This document shows, piece by piece, positions 32,301 through 40,598 of a DNA stretch of 64,000 nucleotides. This DNA is from Saccharopolyspora elongata. Its GTDB lineage: Bacteria; Actinomycetota; Actinomycetes; Mycobacteriales; Pseudonocardiaceae. The stretch is from positions 22,375 through 86,374 of the forward strand of contig NZ_SMKW01000040.1 of the NCBI RefSeq assembly GCF_004348985.1, written 5' to 3'. Within the stretch, counting starts at the first letter, position 1; each line of letters begins with the position of its first letter. The position numbers and the translations under genes are program-made. The notes under the pieces are model-generated. The model did no database searches. It was not told the DNA's origin and was given only the letters and a program-made list of their open reading frames with translations.

Positions 32301-35111
32301 TCAGGCTCCCGGGATCGGCACGGGGCCGCGTTCGAGGAGGCCGCGGAACTCGCGGGCCGGGATCGCCTTGGAGAACAGCCAGCCCTGGTAGGCGTCCACG
32401 CCGACGCCGCAGAGCACGTGGAACTGCGTCGCGGTCTCCACGCCTTCGGCGACGCACTGGCGGCCCATCGCGCGCGCCATGTCCACGACCGCCCGCGCCA
32501 CCGCGAAGTCCGAGGCGTCGCCGCCGACGCCGGCGACGAACCGGCGGTCCACCTTGATGATCTGCGCCGGCAGGTCCTTCAGCCGGGCCAGCGACGAGTA
32601 GCCGGTGCCGAAGTCGTCGACGGCGAACCGCACGCCGCGCGCCACCAGCTCGCCCATCTCGTGCCGGGTCCGCGACGGCAGGTCCACCAGCGCCGTCTCC
32701 ACCAGCTCCAGGATCACCCGGTTCCAGGCGATGCCGGTCTCGGCGACGATGTCGGCGACCCCGTCGACGAACTCCGGGCCGCCCGGCACCAGGCCCGCCA
32801 GGTTCACCGCGACGCCGACCGGGCGGCCGTTGCGGGCCGGCCACGTCGCCGCCTCCCGGAGCGCGGTCCGCAGGACCCAGCGGTCCAGCTCGCGCAGCAG
32901 GTCGCCCTGCTCCGCGACCGGCAGGAACGCGTCCGGCGCGAGCATCCCGCGATCCGGGTGCGGCCAGCGCACCAGCGCCTCGGCGGTGACCACCACCCCT
33001 TCGGAGTTCACCACGGGCTGGTAGTGCAGGACGAGCCCGTCGTTGTTCAGCGCCTCCCGCAGCTGGCCCTCCAGCTGCAGCTGCCGGTCCGCCGAGGCCA
33101 TCAGGGCGGGGCTGGCCAGCGAGACCTTGCCGGTGCCGCGGCGCTTCGCCTCGAACATCGCCGCGTCGGCGAACCGCAGCAGGTCCTCGCCGCCGGCCCC
33201 CGATCCGTTGGGCACCGCGGCGCCGATCGACGACGACACCCGGATCAGCTGGCCGTGCACCGGCACCGCGGTGCGCAGCAGCCCGGACACCCGGGTCGCC
33301 AGCGAGTCGACGCCGCCGACGGCCTCGATGTCCTGGCAGATAATCACGAATTCGTCGCCGGACAGCCGGGCCGCCGTGCAGCCGTCCGGCAGCCCGCCTT
33401 CGAGCCGCCGGGCCAGCGCGACCAGCAGCTCGTCCCCGGCGTCGTGACCCAGTGAATCGTTTACCCGTTTGAAGTTGTCGATGTCGCAGAACAGCACCGC
33501 GACGCGGTGCGAGTCGGCGCGCCCGAGCAACCTGAGCAGCAGGTCCTTCACCGCCGCGCGGTTCGGCAGCCCGGTCAGGTCGTCGTGGGTGGCCTGGTAG
33601 CGCAGGGCCTCGGCCGCGCGCCGCCGCTCGGTGATGTCCTGGAAGACCACCAGCCAGAACTGGGTGCCGTCGTCCTGCACCGACGACGAAGTGTGCAGCT
33701 CGCAGTACACCGGCTCGCCGTCGGAGCGCACCAGCACCCGCTGCGGTACCCGGCGCCGGAGGCCCGGCCGCTCGCTCGGCGTGGGCAAGCCGGTCTGCCG
33801 CTCGTCGGGGTGGGTGATCTGGGGCACGGACATGCCGCGCAGCTGCTCCAGCCGGTACCCGAGCAGGTCGCACAGCGTGTCGTTGGCGTCGACCAGCCGC
33901 TCGGCCCGGTCGAACAGCCCGATGCCGACCGGCGTGATGTTGACCAGGTCGCTGAAGCGCTGACTGGACCGCTCCATGCGGGTCACCACCGCGCGCTGCT
34001 CGGTGACGTCCTGCACGGTGCCGACCATGACGACCTCGCCGTCGGCGTCCTTGATCGCGGTGCCGTGCAGCCGCAGGATCCGCATCGTGCCGTCGATCCG
34101 CACGTAGCGGTGCTCGACCTCGATCGGTTCGCGCCGGTCGATCAGCGGTTCCCACGCCTGCCTGACCCAGTCCCTGTCGTCCGGGTGCACCCGCTCCAGG
34201 TAGGTGTCGAAGGTGGTGTGCGCGGTGGTCGGCTTGCCGATGATCTCGTGCAGCATCCGCGACAGCCGAATGGCGTCGGCCCGCGGATCCCACTCCCAGG
34301 TGCCGAGCCGGGCGATCCGCTGCGCGTCCTGCAGCTTGCGCCGCTCGTCGCGGAGCTGGCGTTCCAGCGCCCGGTGTTCGGTGACGTCCTGGACGGTGCC
34401 CTGCACGCGCTCGATCCGGCCGGAGCGGTTGTACTCGGCACGGCCGGTGCACAGGTAGATCCGCTTGCCGGGCAGGTCGCGGAGCTCGACCTCCAGCAGT
34501 TCGCCCTCGGGCGCGGAGAGCACGTCGGCGTAGAACTGGGCGGCGCGGTCCTTGTCCTCGGGATGGGTCGCCGAGATCATCGAGCCGGCGTCGGTGGCGT
34601 TCTCGGCGCCCGAGCCGCCGAGGAACTCGGCGAGCACCGGGCTGCGGTAGAGCTCACCGGTTTCCGGGTAGAACACCCAGCTGCCGACCTTGGCGATGCG
34701 CTGCGCCTCGATCAGCCAGCGCCGCTCGTTGGAGTTGGCGGCATCGGCCGCCGCAGGTGCCGCCTCGGTGAGGTCGGAGACGTCCGTCAGCACCGTGACG
34801 CGCAGCTGCTCGTCGTCGGCGTGCGGCCAGCTCAGCGGGCGGACCGGGAGCGGGCCGGTGCGCGTCCGCAGCATCGACACCACGCCGTCGCGGGACACGA
34901 GGTCCGCGAGGCGGCAGCCGATCAGCGCGTCGGGGCCTGGCTCGCCGGCGAGCGTCGCGGCCTGTTCCGTCGCCCGCACCACGATGCCGTCCGCGGTGCT
35001 CAGCAGGGCCGGTGCGGCCGGCAGCGGGACGAGTTCGAACGTTTCGGCGCAGGCGCCGGCCAGGCCGAGACCACCGGAAGCAGTCCGGTTCCGCTCGCTC
35101 CGCTCGGTCAA
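32301..35111 (-). CDS. multi-PAS GGDEF/EAL cyclic-di-GMP signalling protein
   Basis: A 936-residue cytosolic protein. N-terminal sensory part (about 1-470) has a PAS-like region and at least three PAS/PAC repeats, each ending like VEGTVQDVTEHRA or VVFQDITERRRA; then a GGDEF domain (SGDEF at 584-588) and an EAL domain (EAL at 711-713, with DDFGTGYSSL further on). The diguanylate cyclase motif has Ser for the first Gly, which can remain active; the EAL phosphodiesterase motifs look intact. No membrane helix is seen. The TTG at 35111 follows AGGAGG by 7 bases; an ATG at 35189 is a weaker option. It may set c-di-GMP levels for development. Confidence 0.9.
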   Translation of the reverse strand: MTERSERNRTASGGLGLAGACAETFELVPLPAAPALLSTADGIVVRATEQAATLAGEPGPDALIGCRLADLVSRDGVVSMLRTRTGPLPVRPLSWPHADDEQLRVTVLTDVSDLTEAAPAAADAANSNERRWLIEAQRIAKVGSWVFYPETGELYRSPVLAEFLGGSGAENATDAGSMISATHPEDKDRAAQFYADVLSAPEGELLEVELRDLPGKRIYLCTGRAEYNRSGRIERVQGTVQDVTEHRALERQLRDERRKLQDAQRIARLGTWEWDPRADAIRLSRMLHEIIGKPTTAHTTFDTYLERVHPDDRDWVRQAWEPLIDRREPIEVEHRYVRIDGTMRILRLHGTAIKDADGEVVMVGTVQDVTEQRAVVTRMERSSQRFSDLVNITPVGIGLFDRAERLVDANDTLCDLLGYRLEQLRGMSVPQITHPDERQTGLPTPSERPGLRRRVPQRVLVRSDGEPVYCELHTSSSVQDDGTQFWLVVFQDITERRRAAEALRYQATHDDLTGLPNRAAVKDLLLRLLGRADSHRVAVLFCDIDNFKRVNDSLGHDAGDELLVALARRLEGGLPDGCTAARLSGDEFVIICQDIEAVGGVDSLATRVSGLLRTAVPVHGQLIRVSSSIGAAVPNGSGAGGEDLLRFADAAMFEAKRRGTGKVSLASPALMASADRQLQLEGQLREALNNDGLVLHYQPVVNSEGVVVTAEALVRWPHPDRGMLAPDAFLPVAEQGDLLRELDRWVLRTALREAATWPARNGRPVGVAVNLAGLVPGGPEFVDGVADIVAETGIAWNRVILELVETALVDLPSRTRHEMGELVARGVRFAVDDFGTGYSSLARLKDLPAQIIKVDRRFVAGVGGDASDFAVARAVVDMARAMGRQCVAEGVETATQFHVLCGVGVDAYQGWLFSKAIPAREFRGLLERGPVPIPGA

Positions 35112-35337
35112 CTGCACCCCTCCTGCGTGGCGGCCGCGCGGCCGCCGATTCCGGACGCCGATCCGCCACTGATGAGTGACGTGAGACACAGCTATCCGTG
35201 CGGCCGACCTTACCGGTCAATGCACCCGCAGTAACGCCATGGTGCCGGGGCATCTGACCGGTTCCCTGGAGTGGTGACGGCCGTCGCCCGACATGATGAC
35301 GCCGACAACCGAAATCCGTTGGCCGCCGCCGATGCGA

Positions 35338-35375
35338 CGGGGCCGGGGGAGCCGCTGCTGGCTCCCCCGGCCCCG
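35338..35375. terminator. GC-rich hairpin downstream of malic enzyme
   Basis: Perfect 16-base arms at 35338-35353 and 35360-35375 with a 6-base loop, no T-tract. It lies 55 bases past the malic-enzyme stop. The rest of the 319-base gap (35112-35430) shows no gene and should hold the GGDEF/EAL promoter. Confidence 0.7.
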
Positions 35376-35430
35376 CTGCACGCCAACCGAACCTACCGCC
35401 GTCCGGTCAGGTGGCAACAGCCTCGACGGC

Positions 35431-36630
35431 TCATGCCTTCGCGACTCCGTCGGCCCGCGCCGCCTTCGCGACGGCCGCGCTGACCTCGGGCGCCACCCGC
35501 GGGTCCAGCGGGCTGGGCACGATGTAGTCGGCGCTGAGGTCGTCGGCGGCGACGGCCGCGATCGCCTCGGCCGCGGCGACCTTCATGTTGTCGGTGATCT
35601 TGCGCGCCCCGACGTCCAGCGCACCCTTGAAGATGCCCGGGAACGCCAGCACGTTGTTGATCTGGTTCGGGAAGTCGCTGCGCCCGGTGGCGACCACGGC
35701 GGCGTACCGCTTGGCGACGTCCGGGTGGATCTCCGGGTCGGGGTTGGACAGCGCGAACACGATGGCGCCGTCGGCCATCGTCGCCACCAGCTCCTCCGGG
35801 AGCTGCCCGACCGAAACGCCGACCACCACGTCGGCGCCGCGCAGCGCCTCGGCGGGCCCGCCGGTGATCCCGCTGGCGTTGGTGAACCCGGCGAGCTCCT
35901 GCTTGATCGGCGTCAGGTCTTCCCGACCGGAGTGGATCACGCCGCGCGAGTCGAGCATGGTGATCTCGCCGACGCCGGCGGTGTGCAAGATCTTCGCGCA
36001 GGCCACGCCCGCCGCGCCGGCGCCGGAGATCACCACTCGCAGCGATCCCAGCTCACGGCCGACGACCTTGGCGGCGTTGCGCAGTGCGGCGAGCACGACC
36101 ACGGCGGTGCCGTGCTGGTCGTCGTGCATGACCGGGCAGTCCAGCGCCTCGGAAACCCGGCGCTCCAGCTCGAAGCAGCGCGGCGCGGAGATGTCCTCCA
36201 GGTTGACCGCGCCGAACGACGGGCGCAGCCGGACCAGGGTCTCCACGATCTCGTCGACGTCGGTGGTGTCCAGCACCAGCGGGATCGAGTCGAGCCCGGC
36301 GAAGGTCTTGAACAGCGCGGACTTGCCCTCCATCACCGGCAGCGAGGCCCGCGGCCCGATGTCGCCCAGGCCGAGCACCGCGGTGCCGTCGCTGACCACG
36401 GCGACGAGCCGCTGGGTCCACGTGTAGCGGTCGGCCAGCTCCGGGTCGCTGGCGATCGCCCGGCTGACCTGCGCCACTCCGGGGGTGTAAGCGATCGACA
36501 GATCCCGCGCGGAACCAAGCGGCGCGGTCACGCCGACGGCGAGCTTGCCGCCCTCGTGCGCCGCGAAGATCTCCTCGTTGGTCAAATCCGCACCGACTCC
36601 GCTTGCGGTGCTGTCGTTGACGGTGGTCAC
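35431..36630 (-). CDS. NAD(P)-dependent malic enzyme
   Basis: Oxidative decarboxylation of malate to pyruvate with NAD(P), 399 residues, the short bacterial form without a phosphotransacetylase domain. Seen: SIAYTPGVAQVS (substrate-site Tyr), VMEGKSALFKTFAGLDSIP (catalytic Lys), MHDDQHGTAVV (metal Asp pair), the Rossmann GAGAAG motif and ALSNPDPEI. The GTG at 36630 has GGAGGG 6 bases away; in-frame ATGs at 36651 and upstream are less well supported. It links the TCA cycle to pyruvate and NADPH. Confidence 0.92.
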   Translation of the reverse strand: MTTVNDSTASGVGADLTNEEIFAAHEGGKLAVGVTAPLGSARDLSIAYTPGVAQVSRAIASDPELADRYTWTQRLVAVVSDGTAVLGLGDIGPRASLPVMEGKSALFKTFAGLDSIPLVLDTTDVDEIVETLVRLRPSFGAVNLEDISAPRCFELERRVSEALDCPVMHDDQHGTAVVVLAALRNAAKVVGRELGSLRVVISGAGAAGVACAKILHTAGVGEITMLDSRGVIHSGREDLTPIKQELAGFTNASGITGGPAEALRGADVVVGVSVGQLPEELVATMADGAIVFALSNPDPEIHPDVAKRYAAVVATGRSDFPNQINNVLAFPGIFKGALDVGARKITDNMKVAAAEAIAAVAADDLSADYIVPSPLDPRVAPEVSAAVAKAARADGVAKA

Positions 36631-36898
36631 GGCGTCCCTCCAAGTAGCCATGCCTGCGGCCCGGGCACATTCCGGGCCGGGCGAAGCGGGCGGCACTGTG
36701 CCGCCCGTGCGACGCTCGCCCGCCCAGGCGTGCCGGACAGGCGAGTGTTTCGAAATAACCGAGACCTGCCGCCCTGGTCGGACAGCGGCTCTCGGCGGAC
36801 GCTGCGGTTCGAACAGTGTGCCAGGCCGCGAGATCAGTGTCAGCGACCGGGATCACACAACCTCACCAGCAAGTTCAACAATTTGTCAAGGATCGCTG

Positions 36899-36985
36899 GC
36901 AGTACGCGCGTCCTATTTGGATCTGCTTTCGGCAGTACGCTCGTCCGGTTTCAGTCCGGCATTTCGCAGTACGTACGTCCGGTTT
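36899..36985. repeat. three phased direct repeats GCAGTACGNNCGTCC
   Basis: Copies at 36899-36918, 36932-36951 and 36966-36985 start 33 and 34 bases apart, about three helical turns, and read GCAGTACG..CGTCCKRTTT. They occupy the 440-base gap between the divergent malic-enzyme gene and rmlC, about 85-170 bases before rmlC. The regularity suggests a multi-site operator bound on one DNA face. No gene is seen in the gap. Confidence 0.75.
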
Positions 36986-37057
36986 GAATAAAGGGTCGAA
37001 TAGCTCGCACGGCCGATATCAACTCCGCCCCACCGATCCGCATTCCGACCGGGCCCA

Positions 37058-37063
37058 TAGGCT
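37058..37063 (+). promoter_or_regulatory. -10 element, leaderless rmlC transcript
   Basis: TAGGCT lies 7 bases before the GTG at 37071; no Shine-Dalgarno is present. Confidence 0.55.
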
Positions 37064-37070
37064 TTCGGAC

Positions 37071-37673
37071 GTGCAGGTACGTCGACTTGAGATCACGGGC
37101 GCCTACGAGTTCACCCCGAAGGCCTTCCCCGACCACCGCGGGCTGTTCGTCGCACCGTTCCAGGAAGTGGCGTTCGTCGACGCCACCGGGCACCCGCTGC
37201 GGGTCGCGCAGACCAACCACAGCGTCTCCGCGCGCAACGTCATCCGCGGCCTGCACTTCGCCGACGTGCCGCCGGGCCAGGCGAAGTACGTGTACTGCCC
37301 GCGCGGCGCGCTGTTAGACGTGGTGGTCGACATCCGCGTCGGCTCCCCGACCTTCGGGCAGTGGGAGGCGATCCGGCTGGACGCCACCGAATACCGCGCC
37401 GTCTACCTCGCCGAGGGGCTCGGCCACGCCTTCGCCGCGCTCACCGACGACACCGTGATGACCTACCTCTGCTCCACGCCGTACAACCCGGCGGCCGAGC
37501 ACGGCATCGACCCGCTCGACCCGGACCTGTCGCTGCCGTGGTCCGACCTCGACGGCGAGCCGATCCTGTCCGAAAAGGACCGAGCCGCCCCGGGCCTCGC
37601 GCAGGCCGCCGAGCAAGGCCTGCTTCCGGATTACGAAACCTGCCTGGCCCACTACGAAAGCCTGCGCGGCTGA
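37071..37673 (+). CDS. rmlC: dTDP-4-dehydrorhamnose 3,5-epimerase family protein
   Basis: Cupin-fold sugar-nucleotide epimerase of 200 residues. Family motifs: FPDHRGLFVAPFQE at the N-terminus, QTNHSVSARNVIRGLHFA with the catalytic His region, VVVDIRVGSPTFG, and YLAEGLGHAFAALTDD. It would supply dTDP-L-rhamnose or another deoxysugar for the cell wall or a glycoside. No other rml genes are adjacent, so it may belong to a dispersed pathway. The GTG start is leaderless. Convergent with sodX, only 4 bases apart. Confidence 0.9.
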   Translation: MQVRRLEITGAYEFTPKAFPDHRGLFVAPFQEVAFVDATGHPLRVAQTNHSVSARNVIRGLHFADVPPGQAKYVYCPRGALLDVVVDIRVGSPTFGQWEAIRLDATEYRAVYLAEGLGHAFAALTDDTVMTYLCSTPYNPAAEHGIDPLDPDLSLPWSDLDGEPILSEKDRAAPGLAQAAEQGLLPDYETCLAHYESLRG

Positions 37674-37677
37674 GCCG

Positions 37678-37992
37678 TCACCGCACGCGGCCGGGCTTCG
37701 GCCAGAGGCGCCAGCGGATGACGCCGAGCACCTCGGCCGGGCCGAGCTCCCGAGAATCCGTCGAACCGAAGGCGTTGTCGCCCTCGACGTGCCAGCCGTC
37801 GCCGTCGCGCCGCAGCGCGCGCTTCACCGAAAGCTGGCCCGGACGCTGCGCCCAGCGCACCAGCACGACGTCTCCCGGCCGGGCGGAACCCCGCAGCCGC
37901 AACAACACCACGTTGCGATCCCGCAGGGTGGGAACCATGGACGGCCCGCGCACCAGCAACCGCCGCCAAGGCCACCGCCCGAGGGACTTCAC
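37678..37992 (-). CDS. sodX: nickel-type superoxide dismutase maturation protease
   Basis: Small S26-type peptidase of 104 residues that removes the N-terminal propeptide of Ni-SOD. Catalytic Ser18 is in RGPSMVPTL and Lys57 in SVKRAL; the late GDNAFGSTDSRELG segment is the usual signal-peptidase box. There is no membrane anchor, as expected for the cytosolic SodX group. The GTG at 37992 is preferred because GGAGG lies 5 bases before it; a GTG at 38055 would add 21 residues. Divergent from sodN. Confidence 0.9.
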   Translation of the reverse strand: MKSLGRWPWRRLLVRGPSMVPTLRDRNVVLLRLRGSARPGDVVLVRWAQRPGQLSVKRALRRDGDGWHVEGDNAFGSTDSRELGPAEVLGVIRWRLWPKPGRVR

Positions 37993-38071
37993 AGGCACCT
38001 CCAATGGGACTTCGAGGATCTTCAAGAGTAGGGTCGCCCCTGTCGGAGCACTCACTTGTCAGGGAGGAATC

Positions 38072-38479
38072 ATGCGACTCCTGTCGCGAATCCTCAGCCC
38101 CCGCCTCGAGGCAACCGCGCACTGCGACCTGCCGTGCGGCGTGTACGACCCGGCGCAGGCGCGGATCGAGGCTGAGTCCATCAAGGCGATCCAGGAGAAG
38201 TACCAGGCCAATGAGGACCCGGAGTTCCGCACTCGCGCGATTCTGATCGCCGAGCAGCGCTCCGAGTTGGTCAAGCACCACCTGTGGGTGCTGTGGACCG
38301 ACTACTTCAAGCCGCCGCACTTCGAGAAGTACCCGCAGCTGCACGAGCTGATCAACAAGGCCACCAAGGCCGCGGGCGCGGCCGGGACCAAGGGTTCCAT
38401 GGAGGCCAAGTCCGGTCAGCAGCTGCTGGACTACATCGCCGAGATCGACAAGATCTTCTGGGAAACCAAGCAGGGCTGA
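38072..38479 (+). CDS. sodN: nickel-containing superoxide dismutase
   Basis: Precursor of 135 residues. A 16-residue propeptide (MRLLSRILSPRLEATA) precedes the nickel hook H17-C18-D-L-P-C22-G-V-Y25; after cleavage His17 becomes the N-terminus and, with Cys18 and Cys22, binds Ni. The remainder is a four-helix bundle. ATG with AGGGAGG at 38061-38067. The adjacent sodX supplies the protease. It removes cytosolic superoxide. Confidence 0.96.
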   Translation: MRLLSRILSPRLEATAHCDLPCGVYDPAQARIEAESIKAIQEKYQANEDPEFRTRAILIAEQRSELVKHHLWVLWTDYFKPPHFEKYPQLHELINKATKAAGAAGTKGSMEAKSGQQLLDYIAEIDKIFWETKQG

Positions 38480-38497
38480 GGTCGTAGTTCCGCGAGG

Positions 38498-38541
38498 ACG
38501 CCGGCCGGCGGGAACCATTTCCGCCGACCGGCGTTCTTTCG
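38498..38541 (+). terminator. sodN: intrinsic terminator of sodN
   Basis: 14-base arms at 38498-38511 and 38521-38534 with one mismatch, followed by a T-rich run (TCTTTC). Confidence 0.8.
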
Positions 38542-38554
38542 TGTTCCGGCCCGG

Positions 38555-38560
38555 CAGACT
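38555..38560 (+). promoter_or_regulatory. candidate -10 element, leaderless deaminase transcript
   Basis: CAGACT, a near match to TANNNT, lies 6 bases before the ATG at 38567, which lacks a Shine-Dalgarno. Confidence 0.35.
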
Positions 38561-38566
38561 GGGCGG

Positions 38567-39013
38567 ATGGGACTCGATCAACCACTGCTGGACGCGGCCG
38601 TGGAGCTGCTGGAACGGCGTTGGGGGCACGCCGAGCAGGCCGTGGCGGCCGCCGTGCGGCTCGACGACGGCCAGATCCTGACCAGCACCAGCCTCGACAA
38701 CCTCAACGCCGCCGCCACCCTGTGCGCCGAGACCGGCGCGCTCTGCCAGGCGTACACGCTCGACAAGCGCGTCACCGCGTCCGTCTGCGTCAGCAAATGG
38801 CCTGGTGCCGAAGGCCATCCCGTGCTCGCGCCGTGCGGCGTCTGCCAGGAGCGGCTGGCGTTGTGGGGCCCGGACGTCGAGGTGGCGGTGGCCGACGCGG
38901 ACAGCCCTTCGGGCTGGTCGGCGCGGACGCTGCGCGAGCTGAACCCGTTCTACTGGGGAACCCTGTTCTCCGCCGACGGCGGTTGGCCGTCCGCCGCGGA
39001 GCACCTCGCCTGA
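38567..39013 (+). CDS. cytidine/blasticidin-S-type deaminase
   Basis: Zinc-dependent nucleoside deaminase fold of 148 residues. Motifs: SLDNLNAAATLCAETGAL (CAE zinc and proton-shuttle motif near 53-55) and PCGVCQE (second zinc motif near 95). The spacing fits the CDA/blasticidin-S deaminase group. It may salvage cytidine or inactivate a nucleoside antibiotic; the sequence does not decide. It sits alone after the sodN terminator. Confidence 0.85.
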   Translation: MGLDQPLLDAAVELLERRWGHAEQAVAAAVRLDDGQILTSTSLDNLNAAATLCAETGALCQAYTLDKRVTASVCVSKWPGAEGHPVLAPCGVCQERLALWGPDVEVAVADADSPSGWSARTLRELNPFYWGTLFSADGGWPSAAEHLA

Positions 39014-39069
39014 TCCGGCAACCGAAATTCGAATGCGCCCGCGTGCGGGCATGTCCACAATTGACCACC

Positions 39070-39945
39070 GTGGACGTTCCGGAACCGACGCGGCTCGGGC
39101 TGCACGAACTCGCCGACGGGCGCCGCCTCGCCTGGGGCGAGTGGGGCGCGGCGGACGGCGTCGCCGTCCTGCTGTGCCCTGGAGCCGCGACGAGCCGGCG
39201 GCTCGGGTTCGGCGCCGATGCCGTCGACGCGCTGGGCATCCGGCTCATCTCGGTGGACCGGCCCGGCCTGGGCGCCTCCGATCCCGCACCCGGGCGCACG
39301 CTCCGCGACTGGGCCGACGACATCGCCGAGTTCGCCGCCGGGCGCGGCATCGACGACCTCGCGGTCGTCGGCTACTCGGCCGGTGGGCCGTTCGCCCTGG
39401 CCTGCGCGGCGGCGGGCGTCGCGAGCCGGGCCGCCGTCGTCGCCGGGGCCGACGAGTTCGCGGTGCTCGGCGACGCGCTCCCCGGCGACCTGCGGGACAT
39501 GGTCGGCGCGGTCGCCGCCGATCCGGCGGCGGCCGAGGAGTCGTTCGCCGAGTTCGGCAGCCCGGAGGCGCTGTGGAAGCTGATCGTCGCCTTCAGCCCG
39601 GAAACCGACCTCGCCGTCTACCGGAATCCGCGGTTCGAACGGGCTTTCCGCCGCGCCATGGCCGACGGTTTCGCGCAGGGCGCGGCGGGGTACGCCCGCG
39701 ACACCGCGCTGGCGATGAGCCGCTGGCCGTTCGCGGCGGAGGAGATCCGCGTCCCCGTCGACCTCTGGTACGGCCGGCTGGACACCAGCCCGAGCCACTC
39801 GCCCGACTTCGGCGCCACGCTGGCCCGGCGCATCCCGGGCGCCCGGCACCACGTCGTCCCGGACGCCGGGGGCGCCCTGCTCTGGACCCACGCCGAGCAG
39901 ATCCTCCGCAGTCTGCTGGACCCGTGGGCGCCGACCGGCGGCTGA
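39070..39945 (+). CDS. alpha/beta hydrolase
   Basis: A 291-residue hydrolase. Strand and nucleophile-elbow motif GYSAGG (Ser about 120), oxyanion region CPGAATSRR near 40, DRPGLGASD and a late Asp/His pair (RLDTSP, TH). The substrate is unknown; epoxide hydrolase, lactonase or esterase are possible. The GTG at 39070 is chosen by similarity of the N-terminus (LGLHELADGRRLAWGEWG); a TTG at 39061 is in frame and no Shine-Dalgarno decides. Confidence 0.82.
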   Translation: MDVPEPTRLGLHELADGRRLAWGEWGAADGVAVLLCPGAATSRRLGFGADAVDALGIRLISVDRPGLGASDPAPGRTLRDWADDIAEFAAGRGIDDLAVVGYSAGGPFALACAAAGVASRAAVVAGADEFAVLGDALPGDLRDMVGAVAADPAAAEESFAEFGSPEALWKLIVAFSPETDLAVYRNPRFERAFRRAMADGFAQGAAGYARDTALAMSRWPFAAEEIRVPVDLWYGRLDTSPSHSPDFGATLARRIPGARHHVVPDAGGALLWTHAEQILRSLLDPWAPTGG

Positions 39946-39963
39946 CCGGCCGGCGCCGCTCGA

Positions 39964-40569
39964 TCACCCCTCGACGGCCTCGCCGAACAGGAAGTCCGCC
40001 GCCGTGGTCTCCGCCTCGGCGAGCACCTGCTCCCCCGCCGCGGTCTCGGTGTCGTGGACGAGCCGGAGCTCCGCGTCCTCGATGCCGCAGAAGTTCGAGA
40101 CGCCCATGCGGAGCTGGGTGTCCATCGCCCCGGACAGGCCGGCTTCCGCATATCCGCCGCTCGCCCCGCCGGCCAGTCCCAGCCACAGCATCCGCTTCCC
40201 GGCCAGCCGCGCTTCGGCGGCGCCGTAGGCGAAGCCGTGGTTCCACACCCGGTCGATCCAGCCCTTGACGATCGCCGGCACGCCGAACCACCACACCGGG
40301 AACACCACCACGATCACGTCGGCGGCGTCGATGCGCGCCATGTGCGCCCGGACCTCGGGCGAGTAGGTCTTGCCGGGATCCTTCCAGTCGGGCTCGTCGG
40401 CGGTCTCCAGGCGCGGGTCGAACCCCTCGGCGTAGAGGTCGAGCAGGTCCACCTCGTACTGCGCCGCCTTCAGCCTGCGGTGCACCCGGTCGGCCGCCTT
40501 GGTGGTCAGCGAGTCGGCGCGCGGGTGCGCGACGACGACGAGGGCCCGTTCTCCCTGGTGGGATGTCAT
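39964..40569 (-). CDS. NAD(P)H dehydrogenase (quinone), flavodoxin-fold
   Basis: A 201-residue FMN/FAD-binding quinone reductase of the NQO/MdaB group: ALVVVAHPRADSLTTKAA at the N-terminus and VVFPVWWFGVPAIVKGWIDRVW, the flavin-contacting motif, near 90-110. It reduces quinones by two electrons and so prevents redox cycling. ATG at 40569. It follows the oxidoreductase at 40599-41624 on the same strand by 29 bases and is probably co-transcribed with it. Confidence 0.9.
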   Translation of the reverse strand: MTSHQGERALVVVAHPRADSLTTKAADRVHRRLKAAQYEVDLLDLYAEGFDPRLETADEPDWKDPGKTYSPEVRAHMARIDAADVIVVVFPVWWFGVPAIVKGWIDRVWNHGFAYGAAEARLAGKRMLWLGLAGGASGGYAEAGLSGAMDTQLRMGVSNFCGIEDAELRLVHDTETAAGEQVLAEAETTAADFLFGEAVEG

Positions 40570-40598
40570 TTCAGCATTCCTCCGATTCGTGCGGTTCG

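Noticed and set aside
30958..34452. Long minus-strand frame across the polyamine-family and GGDEF/EAL genes
   Set aside because: Arg/Ala/Gly-rich composition is typical of out-of-frame high-GC translation, and it covers two well-supported genes.
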